This document shows, one piece after another, positions 6,198 through 13,685 of a stretch of 13,985 bases of DNA (the stretch's first letter is position 1; the number at the start of each line of letters is the position of its first letter). The DNA is from Gammaproteobacteria bacterium (lineage in GTDB: Bacteria > Pseudomonadota > Gammaproteobacteria > Thiohalospirales > Thiohalospiraceae). The position numbers and the translations under genes were made by a program. The DNA lies in NCBI GenBank assembly GCA_011322575.1, contig DRMK01000222.1, forward strand, positions 1 through 13,985, given 5' to 3'. The notes beneath the pieces were generated by a model. That model had not been told where the DNA came from and ran no database searches. It was given only the letters and a program-made list of their open reading frames with translations.

Positions 6198-7220
6198 ATG
6201 ATCGAGAGCGATCGACTGGTGGATCCCGCCGCGCGGGAGGAGGAGCCGGCCCAGGAGCTGGCCATCCGCCCCGCCCGGCTGGCGGACTACATCGGCCAGC
6301 AGGGGGTGCGGGAGCAGATGGAGATCTTCATCGGGGCGGCGCGGCAGCGCGGCGAGGCGCTGGATCATGTGCTGATCTTCGGCCCCCCCGGACTGGGCAA
6401 GACCACCCTCTCTCATATCATCGCCAACGAGCTGGGGGTCAACATGCGCCACACCTCGGGACCGGTGCTGGAGCGGGCGGGCGATCTGGCGGCGCTGCTC
6501 ACCAACCTGGAGCCCCGCGACGTGCTGTTTGTGGACGAGATCCACCGCCTCAGTCCGGTGGTGGAGGAGGTGCTCTATCCCGCCATGGAGGACTACCAGC
6601 TGGACATCATGATAGGCGAGGGACCGGCAGCGCGCTCCATCAAGCTGGATCTGCCACCGTTCACCCTGGTGGGGGCCACCACGCGCGCCGGTCTGCTCAC
6701 TTCGCCGCTGCGCGACCGGTTTGGCATCGTGCAGCGGCTGGAGTTCTACTCGGTGGCGGAGCTGGGCACCATAGTCACCCGCTCCGCCCGTATTCTCCAG
6801 GTGGAGCTGGAGGAGGAGGGCGCCTACGAGATCGCCCGCCGCGCCCGCGGCACCCCGCGTATCGCCAACCGTCTGCTGCGCCGGGTGCGCGACTATGCCG
6901 AGATCAAGGGGGATGGCAGGGTGACCGGCCAGATGGCGGCGCGCGCGCTGGACATGCTCGACATAGATCCACACGGCTTCGACATGATGGACCGCAAGCT
7001 GCTGCTCAGCATGATCGAGAAGTTCGACGGCGGTCCGGTGGGGGTGGACAGCCTGGCGGCTGCCATCGGTGAGGAGCGCGACACCATAGAGGATGTGCTG
7101 GAGCCCTATCTCATCCAGCAGGGATTCATGATGCGCACCCCGCGGGGGCGGGTGGCCACCAGCAACGCCTATCGCCACTTCGGCCTGAAACCGGACACGC
7201 CCGGCCCCGACGGCGGATAA
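6198..7220 (+). CDS. ruvB: Holliday-junction DNA helicase RuvB
   Basis: RuvB is the AAA+ hexameric motor that drives branch migration. The 340-aa product has Walker A GPPGLGKTT (62-70), Walker B LFVDEIHR (110-117), sensor 1 GATTRAG (159-165), an arginine finger in the SPLRDRFG segment (169-176), sensor 2 GTPRIANRLLRR (218-229) and the C-terminal winged-helix DNA-binding part ending in GRVATSNAYRHFG. The start is fixed by TAGGAGG eight bases after which the ATG follows closely. Unlike the arrangement I know from Pseudomonas, the next gene is not ybgC/tolQ but a sensor kinase, 34 bases on, with no terminator visible between. Confidence 0.98.
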   Translation: MIESDRLVDPAAREEEPAQELAIRPARLADYIGQQGVREQMEIFIGAARQRGEALDHVLIFGPPGLGKTTLSHIIANELGVNMRHTSGPVLERAGDLAALLTNLEPRDVLFVDEIHRLSPVVEEVLYPAMEDYQLDIMIGEGPAARSIKLDLPPFTLVGATTRAGLLTSPLRDRFGIVQRLEFYSVAELGTIVTRSARILQVELEEEGAYEIARRARGTPRIANRLLRRVRDYAEIKGDGRVTGQMAARALDMLDIDPHGFDMMDRKLLLSMIEKFDGGPVGVDSLAAAIGEERDTIEDVLEPYLIQQGFMMRTPRGRVATSNAYRHFGLKPDTPGPDGG

Positions 7221-7254
7221 CCCTCGCCGCCGGCGTGGCAGGGGGAGATGGACA

Positions 7255-8751
7255 ATGGAGTTTCTTGAACGCTTTCGTCCCAAATCCACCCGGCGGGTGA
7301 TCCTGTACGGCTTCGCCCTGGTTGCCCTGCCGCTCATTGCGGCTCTCATCTACGCCGCCATGCGGGTGGACCATCTGGTGACCCAGAGCCAGTCCGCGGT
7401 TCATCAGGCCGCCCGGGCGATACATAACAGCCAGTTGCTGGGCGAACAGATCAAGGGGATGGAGCGGGCCGCGCGGCAGTATGTGGTGCTCCGGGACGAC
7501 AACCTGCTCAAGGCGTACCGGGACAGCCACGACCGATTCGGGACGGCCATCCGCGAGCTCTCCAGGATGTCGCTGGGCGGGGTCTATCAGCAGCGTATCG
7601 ATCACCTGCAAGCGGCGGAGCAGGAGCTGTTCGCCAATCTCGGCAAACGCGGTTACGCGAGCAGCGAGGAGCTGGCGCTGCGCTTCCGGGAACTGGCCAA
7701 CATGGCGGCCGGCATCCAGAAAGACAGCAACCGGCTCATCGAGCACGAGGTGGCTGCAATGCGCAAGACCGCCACCGATGCCCAGCGGTTTCTGTTCTGG
7801 GTCACCGTTGCCCTGGTGCCGTTTACCCTGCTGACAGCGGGATTCTATACCCTGTTCATCTCGCGCTCCATCAGGCAGATGGAGGAGGCAATCGAGAATC
7901 TGGGCAACTCCAAGACAGATCAGGTAATCTGGGTGAGCGGTCCGCGTGATCTGCGTCATCTTGGGGAGCGGCTGGAGTGGCTGCGCAAGCGTCTGATGGA
8001 GGTGGATCGGGAGAAGACCCGTTTTCTGCGTCACGTATCCCATGAATTGAAGACCCCGCTGACCGCCATGCGCGAGAGCGCCGAGCTGCTGCGCGACCGG
8101 GTGGTGGGACCGCTGAACAGCGAGCAGGGCGAGATCATCGATATTTTACGCTCCAATACCTTCAAGCTGCAGAATCTGATCGAAAATCTGCTCAGCTTCA
8201 GCACCACCATGCAGACCCGGCCGCCACGGCTGCTCGTGCAGGAGGTGGATATGAAAATGCTGATTGAGGAGGTGATCCGGGATCACCGGCCCACGATCAA
8301 GGCGAAGAGTGTACGGCTGGTCACTGAACTACAGCCCGTTCTATGCAGGGTGGATCGGGACAAAATTCGCGTGGTAATGGATAATCTGCTCTCCAATGCG
8401 GTCAAATTTACACCTGTGGACGGATGTATCTGGATTGATGTAAAAGGGGAGCGGGGCAGGGTTATAGTGGATGTAAAAGACAGCGGCCCAGGAATAGAGG
8501 CCGGTGACAGAAAGCATGTGTTCGAGGCTTTCTACCAGGGCAGCCGCCAGACCGACAGCCATATCAAGGGCTCCGGCTTGGGGCTATCCATCGCGCGAGA
8601 GTATGTCACTGCCCATTATGGTACCATCGACGTGGTGGAAACCGGGCGTGGTGAGGGTGCGCATCTGCGGGTTGTGTTGCCAATGAACGTAAAGAAGCGG
8701 GCGCAGGATGGCGTTGCCCGCTCGAGGGAGAAACGCGTAGCCGGCCTTTGA
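7255..8751 (+). CDS. glrK: GlrK/QseE-type sensor histidine kinase
   Basis: This inner-membrane histidine kinase is paired with the sigma54 activator GlrR encoded two genes downstream. The 498-aa protein has TM1 at about 15-37, a helical periplasmic sensor region (38-178) containing the ERAARQYVVL motif (70-79) typical of GlrK relatives, TM2 at about 179-203, a HAMP-like linker, the phosphorylated histidine H263 in FLRHVSHELKTP, N-box DNLLSNAVKFTP (376-387), G1 DSGPGI (409-414) and G2 GSGLGL (439-444). A basic tail of about 20 residues follows the kinase domain. The start is ATG 7255 with GGGGGAG seven bases upstream; an earlier ATG at 7248 is out of frame. In enteric bacteria this system responds to envelope cues and controls the small RNA glmY; the signal here is unknown. 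Confidence 0.93.
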   Translation: MEFLERFRPKSTRRVILYGFALVALPLIAALIYAAMRVDHLVTQSQSAVHQAARAIHNSQLLGEQIKGMERAARQYVVLRDDNLLKAYRDSHDRFGTAIRELSRMSLGGVYQQRIDHLQAAEQELFANLGKRGYASSEELALRFRELANMAAGIQKDSNRLIEHEVAAMRKTATDAQRFLFWVTVALVPFTLLTAGFYTLFISRSIRQMEEAIENLGNSKTDQVIWVSGPRDLRHLGERLEWLRKRLMEVDREKTRFLRHVSHELKTPLTAMRESAELLRDRVVGPLNSEQGEIIDILRSNTFKLQNLIENLLSFSTTMQTRPPRLLVQEVDMKMLIEEVIRDHRPTIKAKSVRLVTELQPVLCRVDRDKIRVVMDNLLSNAVKFTPVDGCIWIDVKGERGRVIVDVKDSGPGIEAGDRKHVFEAFYQGSRQTDSHIKGSGLGLSIAREYVTAHYGTIDVVETGRGEGAHLRVVLPMNVKKRAQDGVARSREKRVAGL

Positions 8752-8782
8752 GGAATCGGCTCGCAGGAGTTTGGTCTCGTGC

Positions 8783-8790
8783 GGGAGAGG
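8783..8790 (+). promoter_or_regulatory. Shine-Dalgarno deciding the qseG start
   Basis: GGGAGAGG ends two bases before ATG 8793, with its GGAG core six bases away. It supports this start over the in-frame TTG at 8748 and the ATG at 8808, neither of which has a comparable site. Confidence 0.5.
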
Positions 8791-8792
8791 TC

Positions 8793-9365
8793 ATGGCTGT
8801 ATCTGACATGAGACGGATCTATACGCCCCGTAACGCCCTGATCTGGATCTGCGTTGCTCTGCTGCTGGCTGGTTGTGAGGGGATGCCACAAGCCAATCCA
8901 CCGTCTGCTGCCACCGAGACGGTTCCCGCCGTGGTAGTGGAACAGGACCCTCGTCTTACCGAGCTACTGGCCTATCAAGCTGCCGTTACGCGCAGGCCGT
9001 CTGAGCAGGTGCGGCAGGAATACAAGCGCTTGGACGGTTTGTTAATCGAAGGAGTGTGTGACGAGCTACGCTTGCGGGTGGCAATGTTGCTGACCAGCCC
9101 CGCGCTGGCGTCCAAGGCGAGTGCAAAGCGTACCTCGAAGCTCTTGCAACCGTGTCTTTCTCCTGGAGAGCACGAGCCTGCCTTTACCAGCCTGGCGGAG
9201 ATTCTGCAACGTCAGTTGGCAGAGCAGCGCAGGACAAGGGTAGCCGTCCGGCACCAGCTTCAGCTGAGGGAGCGGTTGGAGGCCGCCGAGGCCAGGATTG
9301 GCGAGCTGAACCGGAAACTGGATGAGTTGAAACGTATCGAGCGGAGCATCAGGGAGCGCCAGTGA
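8793..9365 (+). CDS. qseG: QseG-like outer-membrane lipoprotein
   Basis: Identification rests on position between glrK and glrR plus architecture; sequence conservation in this family is low. The 190-aa protein has a signal peptide with lipobox L-L-A-G-C (Cys28), and residue +2 is Glu, so sorting to the outer membrane is expected. After a Pro/Ala-rich linker come a helical region with two cysteines (C89, C121) that might form a disulfide, and a C-terminal coiled coil (about 134-190, rich in Arg/Glu/Leu heptads). In E. coli QseG modulates the QseE kinase from the outer membrane. The stop overlaps the glrR GTG (GTGA). Its start at 8793 lies 42 bases past the kinase stop. Confidence 0.78.
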   Translation: MAVSDMRRIYTPRNALIWICVALLLAGCEGMPQANPPSAATETVPAVVVEQDPRLTELLAYQAAVTRRPSEQVRQEYKRLDGLLIEGVCDELRLRVAMLLTSPALASKASAKRTSKLLQPCLSPGEHEPAFTSLAEILQRQLAEQRRTRVAVRHQLQLRERLEAAEARIGELNRKLDELKRIERSIRERQ

Positions 9366-10723
9366 ACAAACTCAACGGGAAAAAGATCCTTCTGGTGGAC
9401 GACGATCCCAGCCTGCTGCGGCTGCTGTCGTTGCGGCTGGAGTCGGCGGGTTACCAGATCCAGGCGGTAGAGAGCGCCGAGAAGGCGCTCGCCTGTATGG
9501 CTAGTTTCCAGCCCTATCTAATCATCACCGATCTGCGCATGGGGGGTATGGACGGGATGTCCCTGTTCGAAACGGTGCACAGCCGCTATCCCGCCCTGCC
9601 GGTGATCATCCTTACCGCGCACGGATCCATTCCGGACGCGGTGGCGGCTACCAGGCGTGGTGTGTTCGGGTTCCTCACCAAGCCGTTCGACACCCAGCAG
9701 CTCATGGAGCAGGTGGAGAAGGCGTTTCAGATCTCCGGTGGTACCCCGGAGCCGGGTCAGCAGGAGGAGGACTGGCGCTCCGAGATCATCACCCGCAGTC
9801 CACTGATGGAGGATGTACTGCGTCAGGCGCGCATGATAGCCAGCAGCGATGCCAGCCTGTTCATCAAGGGGGATAGCGGAACCGGCAAAGAGCTGCTGGC
9901 GCGCTCCGTACACAGGGCCAGTCCACGGAGCGATCGGCCTTTTGTTGGCCTGGATTGCGGCGCGATCCCGGAGCAGCTGCTGGAGTCGGAGCTGTTCGGC
10001 CACCGCAAGGGCTCCTTTACCGGCGCTTCCCATGACCATCCCGGTCTGTTCCGGGCCGCGGATGGCGGCACCCTCTTCCTGGACGAAATCGGCGACATGC
10101 CCCTCTCGGTGCAGGTCAAACTGCTGCGGGTGCTGCAGGAGCGCGAGGTGCGCCCGGTGGGATCGGTGGAGGCGATCCCGGTGGATGTGCGCCTGATATC
10201 GGCCACCCATCGCGACCTGGAGGAGCAGATGGCCAAGGGGGAGTTTCGCGACGATCTCTTCTACCGGATTAACGTGGTCTCGCTGGAGCTGCCGTCGCTG
10301 GCGCAGCGGCGGGAGGATATTCCGCTGCTGGCCACCCATTTTCTCAAGCAGCTGACCAGGAAGTACAACAAGGATATCGGCAGCTTCTCACCGGAGGCCA
10401 TGGAGCAGCTGGTGAGCGCCCCCTGGCCGGGAAACATTCGTCAGCTGTTCAATATAGTGGAGCAGGTGGTAACCCTGTCGGCCACCTCGGTCATCTCCGC
10501 CCAGCTGGTCCAGCAGGCGTTGCGCAACAAGACAGGCGAGATGCCTTCGTTCAGCGATGCCCGCAGCCGCTTCGAGCGCGACTATCTGGCGCAGCTGCTA
10601 CAGATTACCGGCGGCAATGTCACCAAGGCGGCCAAGCTGGCCAAGCGCAACCGTACCGAGTTCTACCGGCTACTCCACCGGCACGACGTGGATCCGGCCC
10701 AGTTCAAGGCGGAGAAGCGCTGA
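9362..10723 (+). CDS. glrR: GlrR/QseF-type sigma54-dependent response regulator
   Basis: The 453-aa protein has three domains. The receiver (about 6-120) has acidic pocket D13/D14, phospho-acceptor D57 (ITDLRM), T85 and K107. The AAA+ sigma54 activator (about 143-370) has Walker A GDSGTGKE (170-177), sigma54-contact loop GSFTGA (217-222), Walker B GTLFLDE (236-242) and the ATHRDL sensor (281-286). A C-terminal helix-turn-helix (about 410-453, GNVTKAAKLAKRNRTEFYRLL) closely follows the GlrR pattern. The loop reads GSFTGA where GAFTGA is usual. The GTG start at 9362 overlaps the qseG stop and is preceded by AGGGAG. The neighbour order kinase-lipoprotein-regulator is diagnostic. In enteric bacteria the targets are glmY and rpoE promoters; none is identifiable in this window. 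Confidence 0.94.
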   Translation: MNKLNGKKILLVDDDPSLLRLLSLRLESAGYQIQAVESAEKALACMASFQPYLIITDLRMGGMDGMSLFETVHSRYPALPVIILTAHGSIPDAVAATRRGVFGFLTKPFDTQQLMEQVEKAFQISGGTPEPGQQEEDWRSEIITRSPLMEDVLRQARMIASSDASLFIKGDSGTGKELLARSVHRASPRSDRPFVGLDCGAIPEQLLESELFGHRKGSFTGASHDHPGLFRAADGGTLFLDEIGDMPLSVQVKLLRVLQEREVRPVGSVEAIPVDVRLISATHRDLEEQMAKGEFRDDLFYRINVVSLELPSLAQRREDIPLLATHFLKQLTRKYNKDIGSFSPEAMEQLVSAPWPGNIRQLFNIVEQVVTLSATSVISAQLVQQALRNKTGEMPSFSDARSRFERDYLAQLLQITGGNVTKAAKLAKRNRTEFYRLLHRHDVDPAQFKAEKR

Positions 10724-10732
10724 TTGGGTGGG

Positions 10733-10781
10733 ACAGGCGGGTGAGCTACAGGCGCTGGTTTCGGTCCATGGTCACCCCTGT
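10733..10781. terminator. Possible bidirectional terminator between glrR and the convergent lipoprotein gene
   Basis: ACAGGCGGGTGA (10733-10744) can pair with TCACCCCTGT (10772-10781), giving ten pairs with a two-base bulge and a 27-base loop. It sits between two convergent genes; the right arm includes the stop codon of the minus-strand gene. There is no long T-run, only TT after the plus-strand arm, so strength is doubtful. Confidence 0.3.
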
Positions 10782-11710
10782 TTGCCGGTTCCCCAGTCCA
10801 GAATATCCTGCTTGAGCTCTTCCCAGGTTCTTTGTACCTGTCCTTCGTAGCTGTCGTCCCCATCTTCATCCCATTTGACCAGCACGTGTTGTCCGTCCTC
10901 CTGGGCGATGAACATGGTCTTGCTGTTGTTGGCCCCCGTGATCAGTTGCTTTCCCGAAGTGGGGCGGCTCTCTCCACCCACGCCGCGGAATGGCTCGATG
11001 GTGGTGGCTACTACGGTGCCTCCCATGGCGCTGCTGTGGTAGGTCAGGTCGCACTCCATGGTGAACGGAGCATCGTCCCACAGGCCGGTATAGCTGTCGA
11101 TGCACTCCAGTTTGCTTACGTCGATGCTCATATCTCCCCGGGTCAGCTGCAGGGAGTTGCTGCTGCGGGTGGTGGTCATGGTTTCGGTCTGGTAGTCGTA
11201 ACGCCCCTCGATCAGTATGGCTCCGCTGATGGTACTCAGACTACTCGCGGCGCCAATGGTGAAATTCTGGTAGCGGTAGTTGGTGGCATATCCCTCCCCA
11301 TCGTCGTTCTGGAAGCGGCTTTCCAGAGTGGCTTCCACGGTTCCCGCAATCGGCGCCCCGGCAAGGGTGCAGCCGTTGAAGCTGATCTCCATTTTGTCAC
11401 CCGGATTCTGCAGGGTTCCCGTGGCGGTGACTGTTCCACTACCTCCATATCCCAGGGTGGCGCAAGGAACGGTAACGCTGGCTGATGCCGCAGATGTCGC
11501 CCCCAGGGGCGGCTCCACAGCCACCACACCCACGGTATCGATGATATTGGCCGTCTCTGCGCTGGCCAGGCCGGCATTGGCGGCGGTAATGGTTGCGGTT
11601 GCCGCCTCGTCTCCCGGGGGATGTTGCCCCAAGGTATGGGTTTCGTGGTTGCAGGCGGATGTCAACAGCGGTCCGGCCAGTATCAATGCGGCCAAGGTTG
11701 ATCTGTGCAT
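10772..11710 (-). CDS. Unrecognised beta-rich secreted lipoprotein
   Basis: I do not recognise this 312-aa protein. It starts with a signal peptide and lipobox L-T-S-A-C (Cys20). The +2 residue is Asn, so an outer-membrane location is likely. Residues 33-80 are a low-complexity Ala/Thr-rich linker. The rest is Gly/Thr/Ser-rich with alternating hydrophobic residues, suggesting a beta-sheet protein such as a sandwich or barrel. Four further cysteines (C83, C114, C203, C220) could form two disulfides. There is an EDGQHVLVKWDEDGDDS acidic segment (271-287) and a final amphipathic helix (about 295-306). The start is well supported: AAGGAG lies six bases before the ATG at 11710 (minus). It is monocistronic, convergent with glrR and lies downstream of cysH on the same strand after a 231-base gap. 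Confidence 0.85.
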   Translation of the reverse strand: MHRSTLAALILAGPLLTSACNHETHTLGQHPPGDEAATATITAANAGLASAETANIIDTVGVVAVEPPLGATSAASASVTVPCATLGYGGSGTVTATGTLQNPGDKMEISFNGCTLAGAPIAGTVEATLESRFQNDDGEGYATNYRYQNFTIGAASSLSTISGAILIEGRYDYQTETMTTTRSSNSLQLTRGDMSIDVSKLECIDSYTGLWDDAPFTMECDLTYHSSAMGGTVVATTIEPFRGVGGESRPTSGKQLITGANNSKTMFIAQEDGQHVLVKWDEDGDDSYEGQVQRTWEELKQDILDWGTGKQG

Positions 11711-11767
11711 TTTTCGCTCCTTGCAAGAAAGGTTTGCTCATCCGGAAAAAGTGAATCCAGCGGAAAT

Positions 11768-11789
11768 GCCGGCTACCGGACAAGCCGGC
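11768..11789. repeat. Perfect 7-bp hairpin in the leader of the lipoprotein gene
   Basis: GCCGGCT (11768-11774) and AGCCGGC (11783-11789) are perfect reverse complements with an eight-base loop, 57 bases before the lipoprotein start. A second stem CGCGCC (11821-11826) / GGCGCG (11840-11845) lies further upstream. On the minus strand either could terminate cysH read-through or be part of the 5' leader; neither has a good T-run. No open reading frame is supported in 11711-11941, and no clear sigma70 or sigma54 promoter is visible there. Confidence 0.4.
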
Positions 11790-11941
11790 TGCCAAGACAG
11801 ATCTGCGAGCATCGGCAAACCGCGCCCTCTCCTTGTTGTGGCGCGCTCTGAATGCGCTTTGAGTGTAGCAGTTGACAGGATGTTCGACCGGATGTGGCCG
11901 CAGTTTTTACAGTTTATTGACGTTTATTCCGCCCGTGCCCG

Positions 11942-12625
11942 TTACAGATGCAGGCCGCACTCGGTCTTGGGCGAGTCCACCCAGCGCCCGCTACGATCCT
12001 GTCCCGGCACGGTGCAGTGGGTGCAGCCGATGGAGGAGTAGCCCTGGGCCACCAGGGGATGAAACGGGAGATCGTGCTCCCTGATGTATGCGTCGCGCTC
12101 CTCCTTGGTCATGTCGATGAGCGGGTAGAAGCGGATGATGCCGCCGCGCTCCTCGAATATCTCCAGGGTGGCGCGGTGCTCGGTCTGCCAGCGCATCAGG
12201 CTGGAGATCCATACGTCGTAGCGGGACTTGATCTCGTCCAGCGGCTCGATCTTGTTGATGGTGCAGCAGAAATCGGGATCGGTCTGGTAGATCTTCTCCC
12301 TCTCCGTGAACTCGTGCTTCCACGCCTCCGCGCGCACCTCGATCACCTCCAGGTTGTACAGCTCGGTGAGTCTCTTCTTGTACTCCAGCGTCTGCGGAAA
12401 GTGGAAACCGGTATCGATGAAGTGCACCTTCTGTTTCGGGGCCAGCCTCGAGAACAGGTGGAGAAAGAAGGCGGAGGTGGCGGCGAATGCCGAGGTGAGC
12501 ATCACCTTGTCCGGATCGAAGTCCAGATAGAGCTGCCGCACCCGCTCCTCGATGGAGAGCGGGTAGTATTTTTCGTTGAGCTCGGCGATTCTGGAGCCGG
12601 TCTCACTGGGGGATTCGTTACTCAT
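11942..12625 (-). CDS. cysH: Assimilatory APS reductase (4Fe-4S CysH type)
   Basis: CysH reduces activated sulfate to sulfite with thioredoxin or a similar donor in the assimilatory pathway. The 227-aa protein carries the cluster-binding pattern C120-C121 ... C201-x-x-C204 and the C-terminal catalytic cysteine C223 in KTECGLHL. This identifies the adenylylsulfate (APS) reductase subtype, not the cluster-free PAPS reductase of E. coli, although databases often label both alike. The N-terminal nucleotide loop reads TSAFAATSA (44-52), departing from the usual SFG-type loop; FIDTGFHFPQT (69-79) and FYPLIDMTKEERDAYI (166-181) are typical. ATG at 12625 is chosen because family-like sequence begins soon after; an upstream ATG at 12706 would add 27 atypical residues. 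Neither start has a Shine-Dalgarno. Divergent from glk. Confidence 0.93.
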   Translation of the reverse strand: MSNESPSETGSRIAELNEKYYPLSIEERVRQLYLDFDPDKVMLTSAFAATSAFFLHLFSRLAPKQKVHFIDTGFHFPQTLEYKKRLTELYNLEVIEVRAEAWKHEFTEREKIYQTDPDFCCTINKIEPLDEIKSRYDVWISSLMRWQTEHRATLEIFEERGGIIRFYPLIDMTKEERDAYIREHDLPFHPLVAQGYSSIGCTHCTVPGQDRSGRWVDSPKTECGLHL

Positions 12626-12710
12626 ATTCAGGGTGTATTGCCGGGGCCTTTCATTCGTCGATCGGACTCTATACTCTATACCTTTCGCTACGGCTGGTAA
12701 ATTCATTTGT
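12626..12710. promoter_or_regulatory. Divergent cysH/glk control region with a 7-bp tandem repeat
   Basis: This 85-base stretch must hold the start signals for both genes. It includes a perfect tandem duplication ACTCTAT-ACTCTAT (12666-12679), which on the minus strand supplies two TATAGA words usable as -10 for cysH, and an AT-rich TAAATT (12698-12703) just before the glk ATG. No hexamer resembling TTGACA is seen at normal spacing, and neither gene has a recognisable ribosome site. Confidence 0.4.
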
Positions 12711-13685
12711 ATGACAGAGCATCGTGCCGGGAAGTTTCCATTGCTGGTTGGTGATGTGGGCGGAACGAACGCACGTTTCGGCCTGGTTCGGGAGGATGGC
12801 GGGCGGCCGGAGGAGATCCGGGTCTACCCCTGCGCCGCATATCCCGGGCTGGCGGAGGCGGCGCGGGAGTATCTGGCCGCGGTCGGCGGACCGCCTCCCC
12901 GCTTGGGAGGGCTTGCGGTAGCCACCAGCGTCGATGGCGATCTGGTGCAGATGACCAACCATGTGTGGCGTTTCTCCGTGGAGGAGACCCGCTGCGCCCT
13001 CGGGCTGGAGCGGCTGCTGGTGGTGAACGACTTCACGGCGCTGGCCATGGCGCTGCCCGAGCTGGAGGAGGCGGATCTCGGTGCGGCAGGTGGCGGTCAG
13101 GGCCGCTCCGGCGCCCCCCTGGCCCTGATAGGCCCCGGGACCGGGCTTGGGGTATCCGGCCTGATCCCGCACGGAGGGGGCTGGATCCCGCTGGAGGGGG
13201 AGGGGGGGCACGTCACCTTCTCCCCGGCCGATGAGCTGGAGATGGAGCTGCTGCGCATCCTGCGGCGGCAGTTTAACCATGTCTCGGCGGAACGGCTGCT
13301 CTCCGGCCCGGGGCTGGTCAACCTCTACCGGGCCCACGCCGCCATTGCCGGGAACGAGGCGCAGGCCCTCGACCCCGCCGGGGTCTGTAGCGCTGCGCTG
13401 TCCGGGGAGTGCGAACTGTGCAGAGCCGCGCTGGACAGCTTCTGCGCCATGCTGGGGACCGCTGCCGGCAATCTGGTGCTCACCCTGGGGGCGCGCGGCG
13501 GGCTGTATATCGGGGGCGGGATCGTTCCCCGGCTGGGGGAGTATTTCCGCGGCTCCCCGTTTCGCCGGCGCTTCGAGCGCAAGGGGCGTTTCTCCTCCTA
13601 CCTGGCGGAGGTTCCCTGCTGGGTCATCACGGCCCCCTATGCCGCCCTGACGGGGATGGCGCGGCTCCTGCGGGAGCGGTCATGA
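12711..13685 (+). CDS. glk: Glucokinase (Glk family)
   Basis: Glk phosphorylates glucose with ATP to glucose-6-phosphate in the cytoplasm. The 324-aa protein matches the E. coli length (321) and is of the bacterial Glk family, not the ROK family. It has the phosphate-binding motif LLVGDVGGTNARFGLV (11-26), MTNHVW (81-86), sugar-binding N106/D107 in VVNDFTALAM, a second nucleotide motif GPGTGLGVSG (141-150), EGEGGHV (162-168, with E164 and H167 aligned to the sugar ligands) and YIGGGIVPRL (266-275). ATG 12711 is the only reasonable start; an in-frame opening further upstream overlaps cysH. No Shine-Dalgarno is seen, so a leaderless or A/U-driven start is possible. The TGA stop overlaps the glgX ATG. 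Confidence 0.95.
   Translation: MTEHRAGKFPLLVGDVGGTNARFGLVREDGGRPEEIRVYPCAAYPGLAEAAREYLAAVGGPPPRLGGLAVATSVDGDLVQMTNHVWRFSVEETRCALGLERLLVVNDFTALAMALPELEEADLGAAGGGQGRSGAPLALIGPGTGLGVSGLIPHGGGWIPLEGEGGHVTFSPADELEMELLRILRRQFNHVSAERLLSGPGLVNLYRAHAAIAGNEAQALDPAGVCSAALSGECELCRAALDSFCAMLGTAAGNLVLTLGARGGLYIGGGIVPRLGEYFRGSPFRRRFERKGRFSSYLAEVPCWVITAPYAALTGMARLLRERS

Noticed and set aside
6087..7349. A 420-codon minus-strand open frame opposite ruvB
   Set aside because: Same reason: it mirrors ruvB and shows no recognisable motif or ribosome site.
11812..11830. A sigma54 (-24/-12) promoter on the minus strand for the lipoprotein gene
   Set aside because: GG and GC elements are present (GGGCGCG and TTTGC) but the spacing is one to two bases short of the canonical GG-N10-GC.
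11872..11900. A plus-strand promoter starting with a perfect TTGACA at 11872-11877
   Set aside because: No acceptable -10 follows at 16-18 bases and no plus-strand gene lies downstream.
12626..12706. N-terminal extension of CysH to ATG 12706
   Set aside because: The added 27 residues do not resemble CysH, have no ribosome site and occupy the divergent control region.
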